From assembly GCA_964461505.1 (NCBI GenBank), contig CAYWUW010000001.1, forward strand, positions 93,472 through 157,471: 64,000 bases of DNA. The letters run 5' to 3'. This document shows, piece by piece, positions 38,144 to 47,900 of this stretch (position 1 is the first letter of the stretch; each line of letters opens with the position of its first letter). This DNA is from HK-STAS-PATE-42 sp964461505. GTDB taxonomy: Bacteria > Patescibacteriota > Saccharimonadia > Saccharimonadales > HK-STAS-PATE-42. Position numbers and translations under genes: made by a program. Below the pieces are notes generated by a model, which ran no database searches, was not told the origin of the DNA, and was given only the letters and a program-made list of their open reading frames with translations.

Positions 38144-40612
38144 ATGGATTATTCTTTAAAATTAAATTCTAAAAGAGCTAGAGAAGCCAGAAGAAGTGAA
38201 CACTTAAAAGAGGCTTGGATGAGAGCTTTGGGTTGGTTGCTGGCTCTAGCGAGCTTGTTTTTAGCGGTTTACTTGTTAACAACTTTAAGCAGTTTTGTTG
38301 GTTATTTGTTTATAATTCCGGCAATTTTATGGGGGATGGTTTGGGCGTATTGGCTGCTACATCTTAAAGAATTAAACATCGAAAAGAACCCAAAAAACGT
38401 TAGTGATATTTTAGAGCAAGATCTGCTTGCGGCTTTGCCAAGTAATGCAGATAGCTTAAGCTTAACTCTTTTTTGCGAGGCACTGGATAAATCTTTTGGG
38501 GGCAGGTTCCTTTCGACGCGTTTTGCACTGAGCAATAAAACAATTTGCATGATGTTAGAAGGCAGCGGCTACGCAAACTTTAGTGAAAGCTTAAGCTTAG
38601 CAAATATTTTAGAAAGAGCTCATCAGGTTTCTTTGGCAAAGGGAGAAGATCTTATAAAAAGCATTTACATAAGTGGCGCGCTGCTGGAATTTGTAGAACC
38701 AAACATGCGGGGGCAAGTTCTGGCTAGTATTGGGCTGAGTGATGAGGATTTTGCGCAAAGTATTGAATGGTTTGATCATTTTGAAAGTCTGGTTGAAAAG
38801 GCTAAGCTTAAAAAGAAGACGGGCGGATTAGGGCGTGATTTAAGTTTTGGTTATACTCCCCTACTTTCTAAATTTGCGGTTAATATTTCTGATAATATTG
38901 GCCGAAGTGGAAATATCTATAGAACTTTAGAGGGCAATAAAGAGGCGATTGATCAGATGGTTCATGTGTTGAGCTCGGCTTCTAGGCTTAACGCCGGGCT
39001 TGTTGGTAGAGTTGGAATGGGAAAAACTAACTTGGTTTGGAATCTGGCAGAAAAGCTACTTTACCCAGATCAATCGGTTCCGCAAAATCTTAAGTTTAAG
39101 CAAATCTTTAAATTAGAGGCTAGCACTTTGATTGCAAACGCTAAGCAACAAGGGCAGTTAGAAGAAATCTTAATTAGAATTTTTAATGAAGCTTTTAAGG
39201 CTAAGAACATTATTATCTTTTTGGATGATGCGGAAATGTTTTTAGAAAATGGAGCTGGAAAAGTTGATTTAAGCGGAATCTTATCGCAGGTAATTGAGGC
39301 GGGTGGAACTCAGATAATTTTAGCGCTGAGCGATCAGGCGTGGCTTAAGCTTAGTTATAGTAACCCGGCTTTGGCGGGAATGATCAACAGAATTAATCTA
39401 ACAGAAATTAGTACAGCAGAAACTATTCATGTGGCGGAAGATCAGGTTCTGGTTTTGGAGGGCAGATTGAAGGTTTATTATTTATATCAAACTTTAAAGG
39501 TGGCAACAGAACTTTCGGAAAGGTTTATTCAAGATGAGGCCAAGCCCGGAAAAGTGATTAAGCTTTTGGAATATGGTGCGGCTTATGCAAAAGATGGTTG
39601 GGTAACGCGAGAATCTATTGAAGATGCGGTTGAAAAAAATTATGGAGTTAAGATTAAAACGGCGCTTGGTGGAGGTGAAGCAAATGGGCAAAGCGAGGCG
39701 GACACTCTTTTGAATCTTGAAGAGCTGATTCACAAGCGGATGATTAATCAAACTCGTGCGGTTAAGGTGGTTAGCGATGCTTTGCGGCGGGCTAGAGCTG
39801 GGGTGCGCAACACTAAAAAGCCGGTGGGCACGTTCTTGTTTATTGGCCCGACCGGAGTTGGTAAAACGGAACTTGCTAAAAGTCTAGCGGCAACTTATTT
39901 TGGCGGTGAAGATAGTATTGTGCGTTTAGATATGAATGAGTTTAGCCAACCTAGCGATGTTGGGCGGCTTTTGGCTCCGGCTGCCGAAAACCCGAATAGT
40001 TTAACGGCTCAGATTTCTAAAAAGCCGTTTAGTGTGGTTCTTTTGGATGAGCTAGAAAAAGCGCACACAAACGTTTTGAATGTTCTTTTGCAAATGCTAG
40101 ATGAAGGAATCTTGCGAGATTCAAGCAACAAAGAAGTTAGCTTTAGAGAATCGATTATTATTGCAACCAGCAATGCTGGTGCGGCTTATATTAATCAATT
40201 TATGCAAGAACATGGCACCGAAACTGAAGCTATGAAGGCTTTGGAAGATGGTTTGGTTAAAGAGCTTATCTCGCAAGGAATTTTTGCTCCAGAGTTTGTA
40301 AACCGTTTTGATGAGGTTGCAACATTTAGGAGCTTGAATGAAGCTGAATTAATTGAGGTTGTTAAGCTTATTATTGATGGCGTGAATAAAACTCTGGCTG
40401 TGCAAAAGTTGCAAGTAAGTTTAGAACCTGGAGCAGCCGAAGTTTTAGTTAAGAATGGTAATGATCCGCTTTTGGGGGCAAGGCCAATGCGAAGAATTGT
40501 TCAAAAAACGGTAGAAAATATTGTGGCAGAAAGAATCTTGCGTGGCGAGGCAAGTCCAGGAACGGTGATTCAGTTAAGTTCTAAAGATATTGAAGGTCAT
40601 TTAGGTTTGTAG
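38144..40612 (+). CDS. Membrane-anchored Clp-like AAA+ ATPase
   Basis: 822 residues. Two N-terminal helices (ALGWLLALASLFLAVYLL and FVGYLFIIPAILWGMVWAYW) anchor it; the rest is cytoplasmic. A Clp-N-like region lies at about 95-230. D1 has an altered Walker A (GRVGMGKTNLVWNL) and a Walker B ending in DD (IIIFLDDAEMF) where DE is usual. D2 is canonical (GPTGVGKTELAKSL; VVLLDELEKAHTNV; PEFVNRFDEV) with a D2-small domain. The (L/V/I)GF ClpP-contact tripeptide seen in the 7016 ClpC is not evident here, so it may act without ClpP, for example as a membrane-linked remodeller. Confidence 0.88.
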   Translation: MDYSLKLNSKRAREARRSEHLKEAWMRALGWLLALASLFLAVYLLTTLSSFVGYLFIIPAILWGMVWAYWLLHLKELNIEKNPKNVSDILEQDLLAALPSNADSLSLTLFCEALDKSFGGRFLSTRFALSNKTICMMLEGSGYANFSESLSLANILERAHQVSLAKGEDLIKSIYISGALLEFVEPNMRGQVLASIGLSDEDFAQSIEWFDHFESLVEKAKLKKKTGGLGRDLSFGYTPLLSKFAVNISDNIGRSGNIYRTLEGNKEAIDQMVHVLSSASRLNAGLVGRVGMGKTNLVWNLAEKLLYPDQSVPQNLKFKQIFKLEASTLIANAKQQGQLEEILIRIFNEAFKAKNIIIFLDDAEMFLENGAGKVDLSGILSQVIEAGGTQIILALSDQAWLKLSYSNPALAGMINRINLTEISTAETIHVAEDQVLVLEGRLKVYYLYQTLKVATELSERFIQDEAKPGKVIKLLEYGAAYAKDGWVTRESIEDAVEKNYGVKIKTALGGGEANGQSEADTLLNLEELIHKRMINQTRAVKVVSDALRRARAGVRNTKKPVGTFLFIGPTGVGKTELAKSLAATYFGGEDSIVRLDMNEFSQPSDVGRLLAPAAENPNSLTAQISKKPFSVVLLDELEKAHTNVLNVLLQMLDEGILRDSSNKEVSFRESIIIATSNAGAAYINQFMQEHGTETEAMKALEDGLVKELISQGIFAPEFVNRFDEVATFRSLNEAELIEVVKLIIDGVNKTLAVQKLQVSLEPGAAEVLVKNGNDPLLGARPMRRIVQKTVENIVAERILRGEASPGTVIQLSSKDIEGHLGL

Positions 40613-40709
40613 CTATAAACCGCTTGATATTTTATTGCCCTAAACTTAAGTTTTTGCTATAATTAGCGCTCTTGCTTTAAGGATAAGATTAGATTTAAGT
40701 TTAGATAAA

Positions 40710-41078
40710 ATGGTTGAAAATAACCCAGCCGCTAGCTCTTATTGCTCTACGTTCAGGACGATTAAAGATGTTGAGAGAGGCGAGACAGAGCCAGATTTAA
40801 GGTTAGGAGAGGTTCCCTTCTGCTACACTAAGATGAGTGATGCAGAAAGTGTAGTCGGTGTTGATATTGGGCCAGTTAAAAACGAGGTACTCAACCTGCT
40901 AGGAAGAATCGGTTGTAGTGGAGAATGTGAAACTTGCCCTGTTTTTGAAGCTGCCGAGATGGGAAAAAGAGTTACAGATACTCTAGTCGGAGCTATAGTC
41001 GCCAATGTTGATTGGATGGGTAGAATGGCGACACGTATCCGTGAGATTACTGGCTCTGTGATTGAAGATCTAACCTGA
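40710..41078 (+). CDS. Orphan Cys-motif protein
   Basis: 122 residues with no family I recognise. The core GCSGECETCPVF holds a CxxxCxxC cluster that could bind a metal; further Cys are in SSYCSTF and PFCYTK. The C-terminal half is helical (AEMGKRVTDTLVGAIVANVD, WMGRMATRIREITGS). A TATAAT lies at 40658-40663 and AAGGATAAG follows it. It contains no TAAGCTTA. A terminator overlaps its last codons. Confidence 0.6.
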   Translation: MVENNPAASSYCSTFRTIKDVERGETEPDLRLGEVPFCYTKMSDAESVVGVDIGPVKNEVLNLLGRIGCSGECETCPVFEAAEMGKRVTDTLVGAIVANVDWMGRMATRIREITGSVIEDLT

Positions 41079-44000
41079 GCCGAGGTGCATAATCTCGCTC
41101 CAGGTTTTTTTGATTAGTTTTTTGAACTGTTGGTATTCATCTTCTTGATATTCTAAGCTTAAGGTTACAACGCTATCTTCTGAGGGGCGAAGGTAGACGA
41201 GCTCTGCGCCCTTAAGCTGGAGTTTTTTGGAACCCTCACCCTGCCCTCTGCCTACAAGGGCGAGGGTTCCTGATAGATCTAGCAAGAGTTTATAAAAATA
41301 GAGCTGGTGTTTATAGCGTTCTTCTATTTTTTGCTTTGGTTTGCCGGTTTTGTAATCTCTGATGATTGCACTACCTTCTGCTGAATTTATGATGATGGCA
41401 TCGAGTTTGCCGCTAAGCTTAACTTCTTCAAAATTGGCTTTGATGTCGACTTCGCTAAGGGCTTTTGTTTTTATTAAGCTTAAGATATCCACCAGCAGAT
41501 TTTTGAATAAGAACTCTGCTTTTTTAAGCATGTGAGATTTTGTTTCAGAATCTAAGCTAGATTTGGAGACTTCATGCTGGTAGGTAGAAATAAGAAGATC
41601 TTCTAAATTCTTGTTTTTTTTGGAAGAACCACCTTTCTCTTTTTGGCTATCATCGAGAGGGTGATTAAATTGGGTGTGGGCTTTTTCTAGAGCTTTATGC
41701 ACGGCAGATCCGTGCACGGCGGATTCATTCATAGCTTGAGGAAACCTGAGTAAGTGGCGGGTTATAAATTCCTCTTTGCCGCCGTATTCTGGATCTAGCC
41801 AAGTGTTAAGATGAGTTGGGCTTAATCTGTAATTCTCTAGGAGTGGTTGGAGGATGTTTGCAAGCCGTGAATTATCTGCCTCGTTTACACCCTCTCCCTG
41901 TAAGGGCGAGGGAGCTAAGGTGAAGAGTTTTTGTTGATAGATTTCGGCGGCATCTTCTGCGGTTATAGAGCTTTCGGCTAGATTATTAAGCTTAATGCCC
42001 GGCAAAGTTTTGAGAGGTTCTAAATAGCGCAGCGCAGTTTTAGGTTTGCCTTTTTCATCAAATTTGTAAAGAGTGCAGATTAGCCGGCTTTTGGCTCTAG
42101 TTTGGGCAACGTAAAAAAGTCTGGTTTTATCATCAGAACTATCTCTGTGGCCAGAGAAGTTTGCCGTAAACTTAAGAGTATCGCTTCTACCTCTGGCAGA
42201 TTCGCTCCAAACATCTTCTAAACAGTGTATAAGATAGACTTGTTCAAATTCCAAACCTTTAGAACCGTAGGCGGTTAACAGATTGACTCCGCTAGGCTTA
42301 ATATGCAGACCTCGGCGGGCGAGACGAATTCCACCATGCGCTTGGCAGAGTTCGGTGTAAGTTAATAAATCTTTTAACTTTGGGGCAGATTGGTTGGGGT
42401 AATAACTGCGCAGGTGATCTCTTAAAGATGAAAGGCTGGCTAAAAAGTTGGCGTAGCGGGCCGGATCTGATTTAAGCTTAGTGTTTGAAAAGTAGTATTG
42501 TTTGAATGGGGAGATTGCGAGAGCTTTTTCTTCTTTCGAGATTTTGTAAGTTATAATCCCCCCCTCTTCCGTCTCCAGCACCTCCCCAGAGAGAGGATTG
42601 GTAGGTTGAAGAGAAGGAGGAGAAGAGACGCCGATGATAAGATCGAGCATTTGTTCTAAGCTTAAGTTGTTAGATTGTGCCCCCCAAAAAGTTAGTTGAT
42701 TATAAATTTGGATTCCGGCTTCGCCGAGAGCTCCATTTTGAAGATGTTCGAGCCAATGGTTTTTGGGTTCAGATTTAGAGGCAAAAATGGCAAGCCTCCA
42801 AACGGAGCCTGGTTCTAAGCCCCAGTAAGGTGAACTTAGAACTTGCGCTAGATTTGCATTAGAATGGGCTAGCTCCCCTGCTCCGATTTGTAAAACCAGT
42901 TGGCTTAAGCTTAAGAGTTCTTGAATGATTTGATCTTCTAAAATGTTGGTGGAGGTTTCGTAAAAAACGGGGATATGGTGAGAATTCATTTCTGGGGCAA
43001 GTTCTTGCAAAAATTTATGTTTTGGAGCCAGCACAGCGATATTTTCGGGCTTAGTTCCATTGTTAATTTGGGTTTTAATGTCTTGGCAAAGCCAGTTGAG
43101 TTCTGCTTGAAGATCGGTTAGTTCTGTAACCTCTACCTCTAGATTTTGCACTTCTGTATTTTGTGGTTGAAGAACCTTAAGTTTAGTGCCGGCTGGCCTT
43201 TCTTGAATTTGTTTGGCGGTTTCTGTGCTGGCGGCAAGAATTGTTTGGCTAGAACGATAATTTTCTGTAAGGGTAATGATTTTTGTGTTCGGAAAAAGTT
43301 CTAAAAAAGTTTGAATGTTAGAAACGGAAGCTCCTTGAAAAGCATAAATAGCTTGATCGTCGTCTCCGACAAGCATAATATTGGGCTGCTCGCTATGGGT
43401 GGAACCTTTGGTGAGCAGTTTGATGATTTCTAGTTGAGCTAGGCTGGTATCTTGAAATTCATCAACCAAAATATATTGCCACTGTTCTTGAATGTTAAGC
43501 TTAAGTTCTGGATAATTCTGCATGGCGGTGATTAAGTTTAGAATCATATCGTTAAATTCGAGCTTTTCTAAAATGCCGAGTTGGTGTTCGTATTCTTTGT
43601 AGATGTAGGCAACTTCTTGCAGATTTTGGTTGTATCTAGAATCTTTAAAAATCCAATTGCCTTTAGAATCTTTTTGTAAATGATTGTTTTTGAAATTCGT
43701 AATGGGGGTAGATTTGCCAGATTCTAAGCTTAAGGCGGCGGCTTCGGTGAGTTCTTTTAGGATGATGTTTTTAAGCGGCGGAATGGCGTAATCGGCCGAA
43801 TCTTCTTCTAAATTTTGAGATTGAAGGTAGTTTATGATGTTTTGGATTAGTTCTGTGATTTTGGCTTTGGCGCGGGGAATCTCTGCCGGAATTAAGCTTA
43901 ATATTTGTTGCAGAGAGTTTAGTTCTTGCTGATTTTTGTTGGCGAGTTGCTGAGCTTTTTTTGGAGTTAGGCCGTTTTTTTTGAGTTCAGAAATTTTATC

Positions 44001-44444
44001 AACAAGTTCAGAGATGCGGTTTTCTTTGGCAAAACTGCGATGGGCAAGTTTAAAGTTTGGCGGAAGCTCGGCCAGGATACTTTCTAGAATTTGATAACTC
44101 GTTAAATCATCGATAGGGCTAAAGCCGCCGGTATCTAAAAAGTAATCTGGAAAGCGGCGCATGACCTCTAGTGCAAAACTATGAAACGTGTGGACGGAAA
44201 CTTGGTAGCCGCCGGCTCCGATGGTTTTTGCGAGGCGTTGGCGCATGGCAGAAACTCCGGCTTCGGTGTAGGTTAGGCAAAGGATGTTGCTGGGGCCGAC
44301 ATCTGTTAAGTTTAAGATGTTGGCAACTCTGCTTGAAAGTAGCTGAGTTTTACCGGTTCCGGGGCCGGCTAAAACTAGAACTGGCCCCTCGATTTGATTG
44401 ACAGCTTGTTGTTGGGCACTGTTAAGCTTAATATTTAACTTCAT
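41070..44444 (-). CDS. UvrD/PcrA-type helicase fused to a RecB-like nuclease
   Basis: 1124 residues from ATG 44444 (MKLNIKLNSAQQQAVN). Motifs: Q-motif/Walker A (VLAGPGTGKTQLL), DEFQDTSLAQ (motif II), GDDDQAIYAFQGA (motif III), LTENYRSSQTIL (motif IV), LLTAYGSKGLEFEQVYL (motif V), VAQTRAKSRL (motif VI). The last 200 residues hold a PD-(D/E)XK nuclease (HGSAVHKALEKAH, GKLDAIII, IIRDYKTGKPK). This layout is like AddA/AdnAB-type repair enzymes. A longer open frame to 44651 overlaps the neighbouring gene and the promoter, so I rejected it. Two or three repeat-derived peptides (PSPLQGEG, VGRGQGEG) are inserted. Confidence 0.93.
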   Translation of the reverse strand: MKLNIKLNSAQQQAVNQIEGPVLVLAGPGTGKTQLLSSRVANILNLTDVGPSNILCLTYTEAGVSAMRQRLAKTIGAGGYQVSVHTFHSFALEVMRRFPDYFLDTGGFSPIDDLTSYQILESILAELPPNFKLAHRSFAKENRISELVDKISELKKNGLTPKKAQQLANKNQQELNSLQQILSLIPAEIPRAKAKITELIQNIINYLQSQNLEEDSADYAIPPLKNIILKELTEAAALSLESGKSTPITNFKNNHLQKDSKGNWIFKDSRYNQNLQEVAYIYKEYEHQLGILEKLEFNDMILNLITAMQNYPELKLNIQEQWQYILVDEFQDTSLAQLEIIKLLTKGSTHSEQPNIMLVGDDDQAIYAFQGASVSNIQTFLELFPNTKIITLTENYRSSQTILAASTETAKQIQERPAGTKLKVLQPQNTEVQNLEVEVTELTDLQAELNWLCQDIKTQINNGTKPENIAVLAPKHKFLQELAPEMNSHHIPVFYETSTNILEDQIIQELLSLSQLVLQIGAGELAHSNANLAQVLSSPYWGLEPGSVWRLAIFASKSEPKNHWLEHLQNGALGEAGIQIYNQLTFWGAQSNNLSLEQMLDLIIGVSSPPSLQPTNPLSGEVLETEEGGIITYKISKEEKALAISPFKQYYFSNTKLKSDPARYANFLASLSSLRDHLRSYYPNQSAPKLKDLLTYTELCQAHGGIRLARRGLHIKPSGVNLLTAYGSKGLEFEQVYLIHCLEDVWSESARGRSDTLKFTANFSGHRDSSDDKTRLFYVAQTRAKSRLICTLYKFDEKGKPKTALRYLEPLKTLPGIKLNNLAESSITAEDAAEIYQQKLFTLAPSPLQGEGVNEADNSRLANILQPLLENYRLSPTHLNTWLDPEYGGKEEFITRHLLRFPQAMNESAVHGSAVHKALEKAHTQFNHPLDDSQKEKGGSSKKNKNLEDLLISTYQHEVSKSSLDSETKSHMLKKAEFLFKNLLVDILSLIKTKALSEVDIKANFEEVKLSGKLDAIIINSAEGSAIIRDYKTGKPKQKIEERYKHQLYFYKLLLDLSGTLALVGRGQGEGSKKLQLKGAELVYLRPSEDSVVTLSLEYQEDEYQQFKKLIKKTWSEIMHLGSG
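41072..41111 (+). terminator. Rho-independent terminator at the end of the 40710 gene
   Basis: AACCTG and CGAG pair with CTCG and CAGGTT around a nine-base loop, then seven Ts. It lies within the C-terminal codons of the convergent helicase gene. Confidence 0.75.
41231..41271. repeat. CCCTCACCC...GGGCGAGGG repeat inside the helicase-nuclease gene
   Basis: In frame within the C-terminal nuclease region of the 41070 gene, encoding LALVGRGQGEGS. Same type as the unit in the SpoU gene. Confidence 0.75.
41887..41914. repeat. CCCTCTCCC...GGGCGAGGG repeat inside the helicase-nuclease gene
   Basis: Second in-frame copy, encoding LAPSPLQGEGVN on the minus strand. A third, weaker one lies at about 42556-42596 (NPLSGEVLETEEGG). 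Confidence 0.75.
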
Positions 44445-44454
44445 CTTAAGCTTA

Positions 44455-44460
44455 AGTATA
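44455..44460 (-). promoter_or_regulatory. -10 box of the helicase-nuclease gene
   Basis: TATACT (44460-44455), preceded by an extended TTGC, then TAAGCTTAAG and the ATG at 44444. Predicted leader is about four bases. Confidence 0.6.
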
Positions 44461-44517
44461 GCAACAAGTGTAGAATGAGGTAATTTATAAAAATCTGTTT
44501 TTTGCTTGTGTTCTAAG

Positions 44518-44886
44518 TTATTCGTTCCAAGGGGTAGAGATTTGGATGTAGTTTCCATCTGGATCGCTTGCAGTGGCGAGCCATGTGTTGGGGGCGTTTT
44601 TTTGATCTGGTTGGTAGGGCTTGGCGATGATTTTGGCTCCGGCATCTTCAAACTTTTTGAGGGTGGCTTTTACGTTTTTTGCAACGAGGGTGATCATGAT
44701 TCTGGCAGGGTCTTGGTTCTGGCCTTTAACTTCGCTGTGGGGGCCGACCATTAGAACTCCGGTTTCAACAACCCAGCCAAACCATTCATCGTTTTCTTTC
44801 CAGCCTGGTTTGCCAAAAACTTTGCTGTAGAATTGGCCGAGTTCTTTTGGGTTTTCGGAGCCGAGTTGAATTCCTGTTAGTTGCAT
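44518..44886 (-). CDS. VOC/glyoxalase-superfamily protein
   Basis: 122 residues. It has two beta-alpha-beta-beta-beta modules: QLGSENPKELGQFYSKVFGK at the start and VTLVAKNV-type strand, LKKFEDAGAKIIAKPY, and DPDGNYIQISTPW at the end. Such proteins include lactoylglutathione lyases, dioxygenases and antibiotic-binding proteins; the substrate cannot be told. It contains no TAAGCTTA. Confidence 0.88.
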   Translation of the reverse strand: MQLTGIQLGSENPKELGQFYSKVFGKPGWKENDEWFGWVVETGVLMVGPHSEVKGQNQDPARIMITLVAKNVKATLKKFEDAGAKIIAKPYQPDQKNAPNTWLATASDPDGNYIQISTPWNE

Positions 44887-44945
44887 ATTGTAAAATCGAT
44901 CTACTTTATTTGTAGTTTAAGTTTAGCACTAAATAGTTATTTGGG

Positions 44946-47900
44946 CTATTCGATCTTCTTCATTATTCTTTCTGTTTCATTTAGAACTTTGATAATTTTT
45001 TGGTAATGTTCGATATCATCGGAGCTTAATGTTCTGCCTTTTCTATCTTTAAGCCATTTTTGGGCGGGTTGGTAGCCTCCGATGTAAAAGTTCCAAGCTA
45101 GTTCTGGCACGCCGCCAAAATATTGAGCTTCGTTTATATAAACTCTGTCCTGTTCATAGTTAAGCTTAGTAACTTGGTTGGTTCCAGCAGCTGGGAAAGT
45201 AGTGATTAAATCATTGACTCGAGGATCAGCCATTAAGTGTAGTTTGCGGAGTTCTTCTCCCGCTTTTTTAAAATGTTCAAATTGTTTGGTATCTTTGGGG
45301 TATGGAACGCGCGGGAAATCGATTTTTAAGAATTCTTTGTATTTTTTGCGGTAAGCTGGCCAATGTAAAATTCCATAAATGTAATCAAATATGGCTTGTT
45401 CATCAGCTTTTGGCGCCTTAAGCTTAATTTGTTCTACAATCTCGGCATTTAAGTTTGATGATTTATTGCCTTGCTCGTCGTAAAGCCAAAGCGGAAACGA
45501 GTAGTTTTGATCTCCTATGGTGTGAACGTCTGATAAATAACTGTTAATTAGAATATTTTTCCAAGTTAAGTTTGAAGATATCGTTCGAGATAGGTTTAGT
45601 GTGATATTAGGCTCTTCGTTTAATAGATGTTTTACTACATCATAGCCAGGCCTACTGATTAATGTTTGGTCATAATATACAGATCTAAAGTCAAAGGGTC
45701 GATATTGGATACCCATAATATGTTCTTCATTAAAGTCTTTACCTTTTATTTTTTCGGTTAATTTGTAGCTTCCGGAATCTTCGACTCTGTATGCTGATCT
45801 AAACTTTTCATCATAATCTCCACTCAGTAGCTTTTCAAATCTTTTAGCTAGTTCTTTTTTATCAAAATCTATAAATAGAGAATCTCGGTCGGTTTTTACT
45901 CCTGAATTACTCATTTTGAATAAACTGCTAACAGAGAAGCCTTTTTTGTATTCTTTTTGTAGGCTGAAATCTTTTGGTACAAAAAAGTAGTACGGTTCTT
46001 GGTAGTTAAGCTTAGTGAATTCTCTGTTGGAAAAAGTTAGACCATCTAACTTGCTAAACTTAAGTGTGCGTTTACCGAACAGATCTTGATGGTAGACATT
46101 GGCTAGTTTTTTTGACTTAACCTTATTTTTTATAAAAATGCTGATGCTAACGCCTTGTTGAATATCGAAAACGTTTTCATCTTTGCTGCCGTCAGGGGCA
46201 ACCTCCTTCTTTTTGGAATTTCCATGAAGATCTAGAATATAGATATCGTCAAAAGTTTCTAGTAAATGTTTGCGCATTTGACGGTGAGTGACGCCATCAA
46301 GAAAAGAATTATTAGTAATCATTGCCACAATTCCTTCACCATTCTTGGAAATCATATCTTCAGAAAAGCGAATAAACTTAATGTAATCGTCATCTAGATT
46401 TATTTTGCGTTCGTTCAGATCTTGCTTATAAACTTTGATTAAGTTTTGGATGTGCTCACCTTTGTTGCTGCTAGAAACCGAATATGGTGGGTTGCCGATG
46501 ATGACCATAATGGGGCGTTCGGTTTTGATTTCGGCGGCTTGGGTGGCTTCTTCAGTAACGGCTCCAGCTAGGCCGAAGCTAAAAAGATCTGGCTGAGTTG
46601 GAATGCCTTCTTCTAGGCTGTTGGTTAGGTAAATTCCGAGGCGTTTGCCAATATCATCAACTCCGAGATTCTTGAGAGTAAGCCCGAGCTTAAGGTGGGC
46701 AATGGTGTAGGCACCCATCATAAGTTCAAACCCCGAAAGGCGCGGAATTAAGCTATCGCGAGCGTAAGCCGGCCATTGGCCTTCTTGCCCCTTAAACTTA
46801 GTGTGTACAAACTTAATGATTTCGTTAAGAAAGGTTGCGGTTCCGGTGGCAGGGTCTAGCACTTGAACTTTGTGATAAGTTTTATCTAACTTTTTGCCTT
46901 GGCGTTCAATCTTTTTAGTGATAGTAGAACTTTCGGCTAGACCTTTTGGAATGTTAAACTTATTTTTCAGAACTTCATCAACGGCACGAACCATGTAATC
47001 TACCACTGGAAGCGGTGTGTAGTAAGCTCCCATTTTTTTGCGTTCGGCAGGATCATATTCACTTAAAAAATCTTCATAAAAATGAATAACCGGATCTTTG
47101 CCCTGCTTGTCGTCACCTTCAAGCTTAAGATATTTGTTAATAATTTCGGCAATATTGCTGATCGCAAAAATCTCGCAGAGCTCATCTACAATAATTGCTA
47201 ACCTTTTTTCAAAACCACTGCCGGCAATATGGTCAAAAAACTGGCGCAAGAATGGATTAGAATTTGGAACGAGATCGCGAGCTTCTTGGCGGCTAAAATC
47301 TTTGGGAGTTTTGTCATCATAACGAGCTACAAACAAACCATAAACCAGGGTTTGGGCGTACATATCGGCAAAACTTTCAGGGAGCATATCGTGAACGAGC
47401 ATCTTTTGCATCAGTTCGTAAATTTTGTAAATTTCGGTGGCTTTGGTTGCATCTTGCTGGTGTTGTTTAAGCAAGATATCGATGTTGGTGCGAATACGTC
47501 GAGCTTTGGCTCCCATAATTTGGCTGAGGCGTCGGGCAGAGGTTATCTTTTCTGGAGGTTTTTCAAAAAAGCTAGCCAGCTCATCTTTTAGATTTTGGAA
47601 GTTTTCGGGCAAAGAGGCTAAGCTTAAGCCATCAAGCTTAGCAATCTCTACATGGGCGTAGCGTTTGCCGTTTTGATAAAAGCGGAACTCAATGTAGTTA
47701 GTTAAAATTAGGTTATCGTAGCCGGCGTAGCGTTCGAGTTGTTCTGTTTTTTCGGTTTTATCTAAGTTGGCATCTATATCTTTAGCTTCGGCGTAACCTA
47801 AAATAATGTTGGTGTTAGATTTTTTACGGAAGACGAAATCTGTGGCGCCGTGCTCGGTTCTGGCTTGATCGTTAGCGGCTTGAACATCTGTAAAACTAGC

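Noticed and set aside
44445..44651. N-terminal extension of the helicase-nuclease to 44651
   Set aside because: It runs through the VOC gene and over the -10 box; the family begins at the LNSAQQQAV helix.
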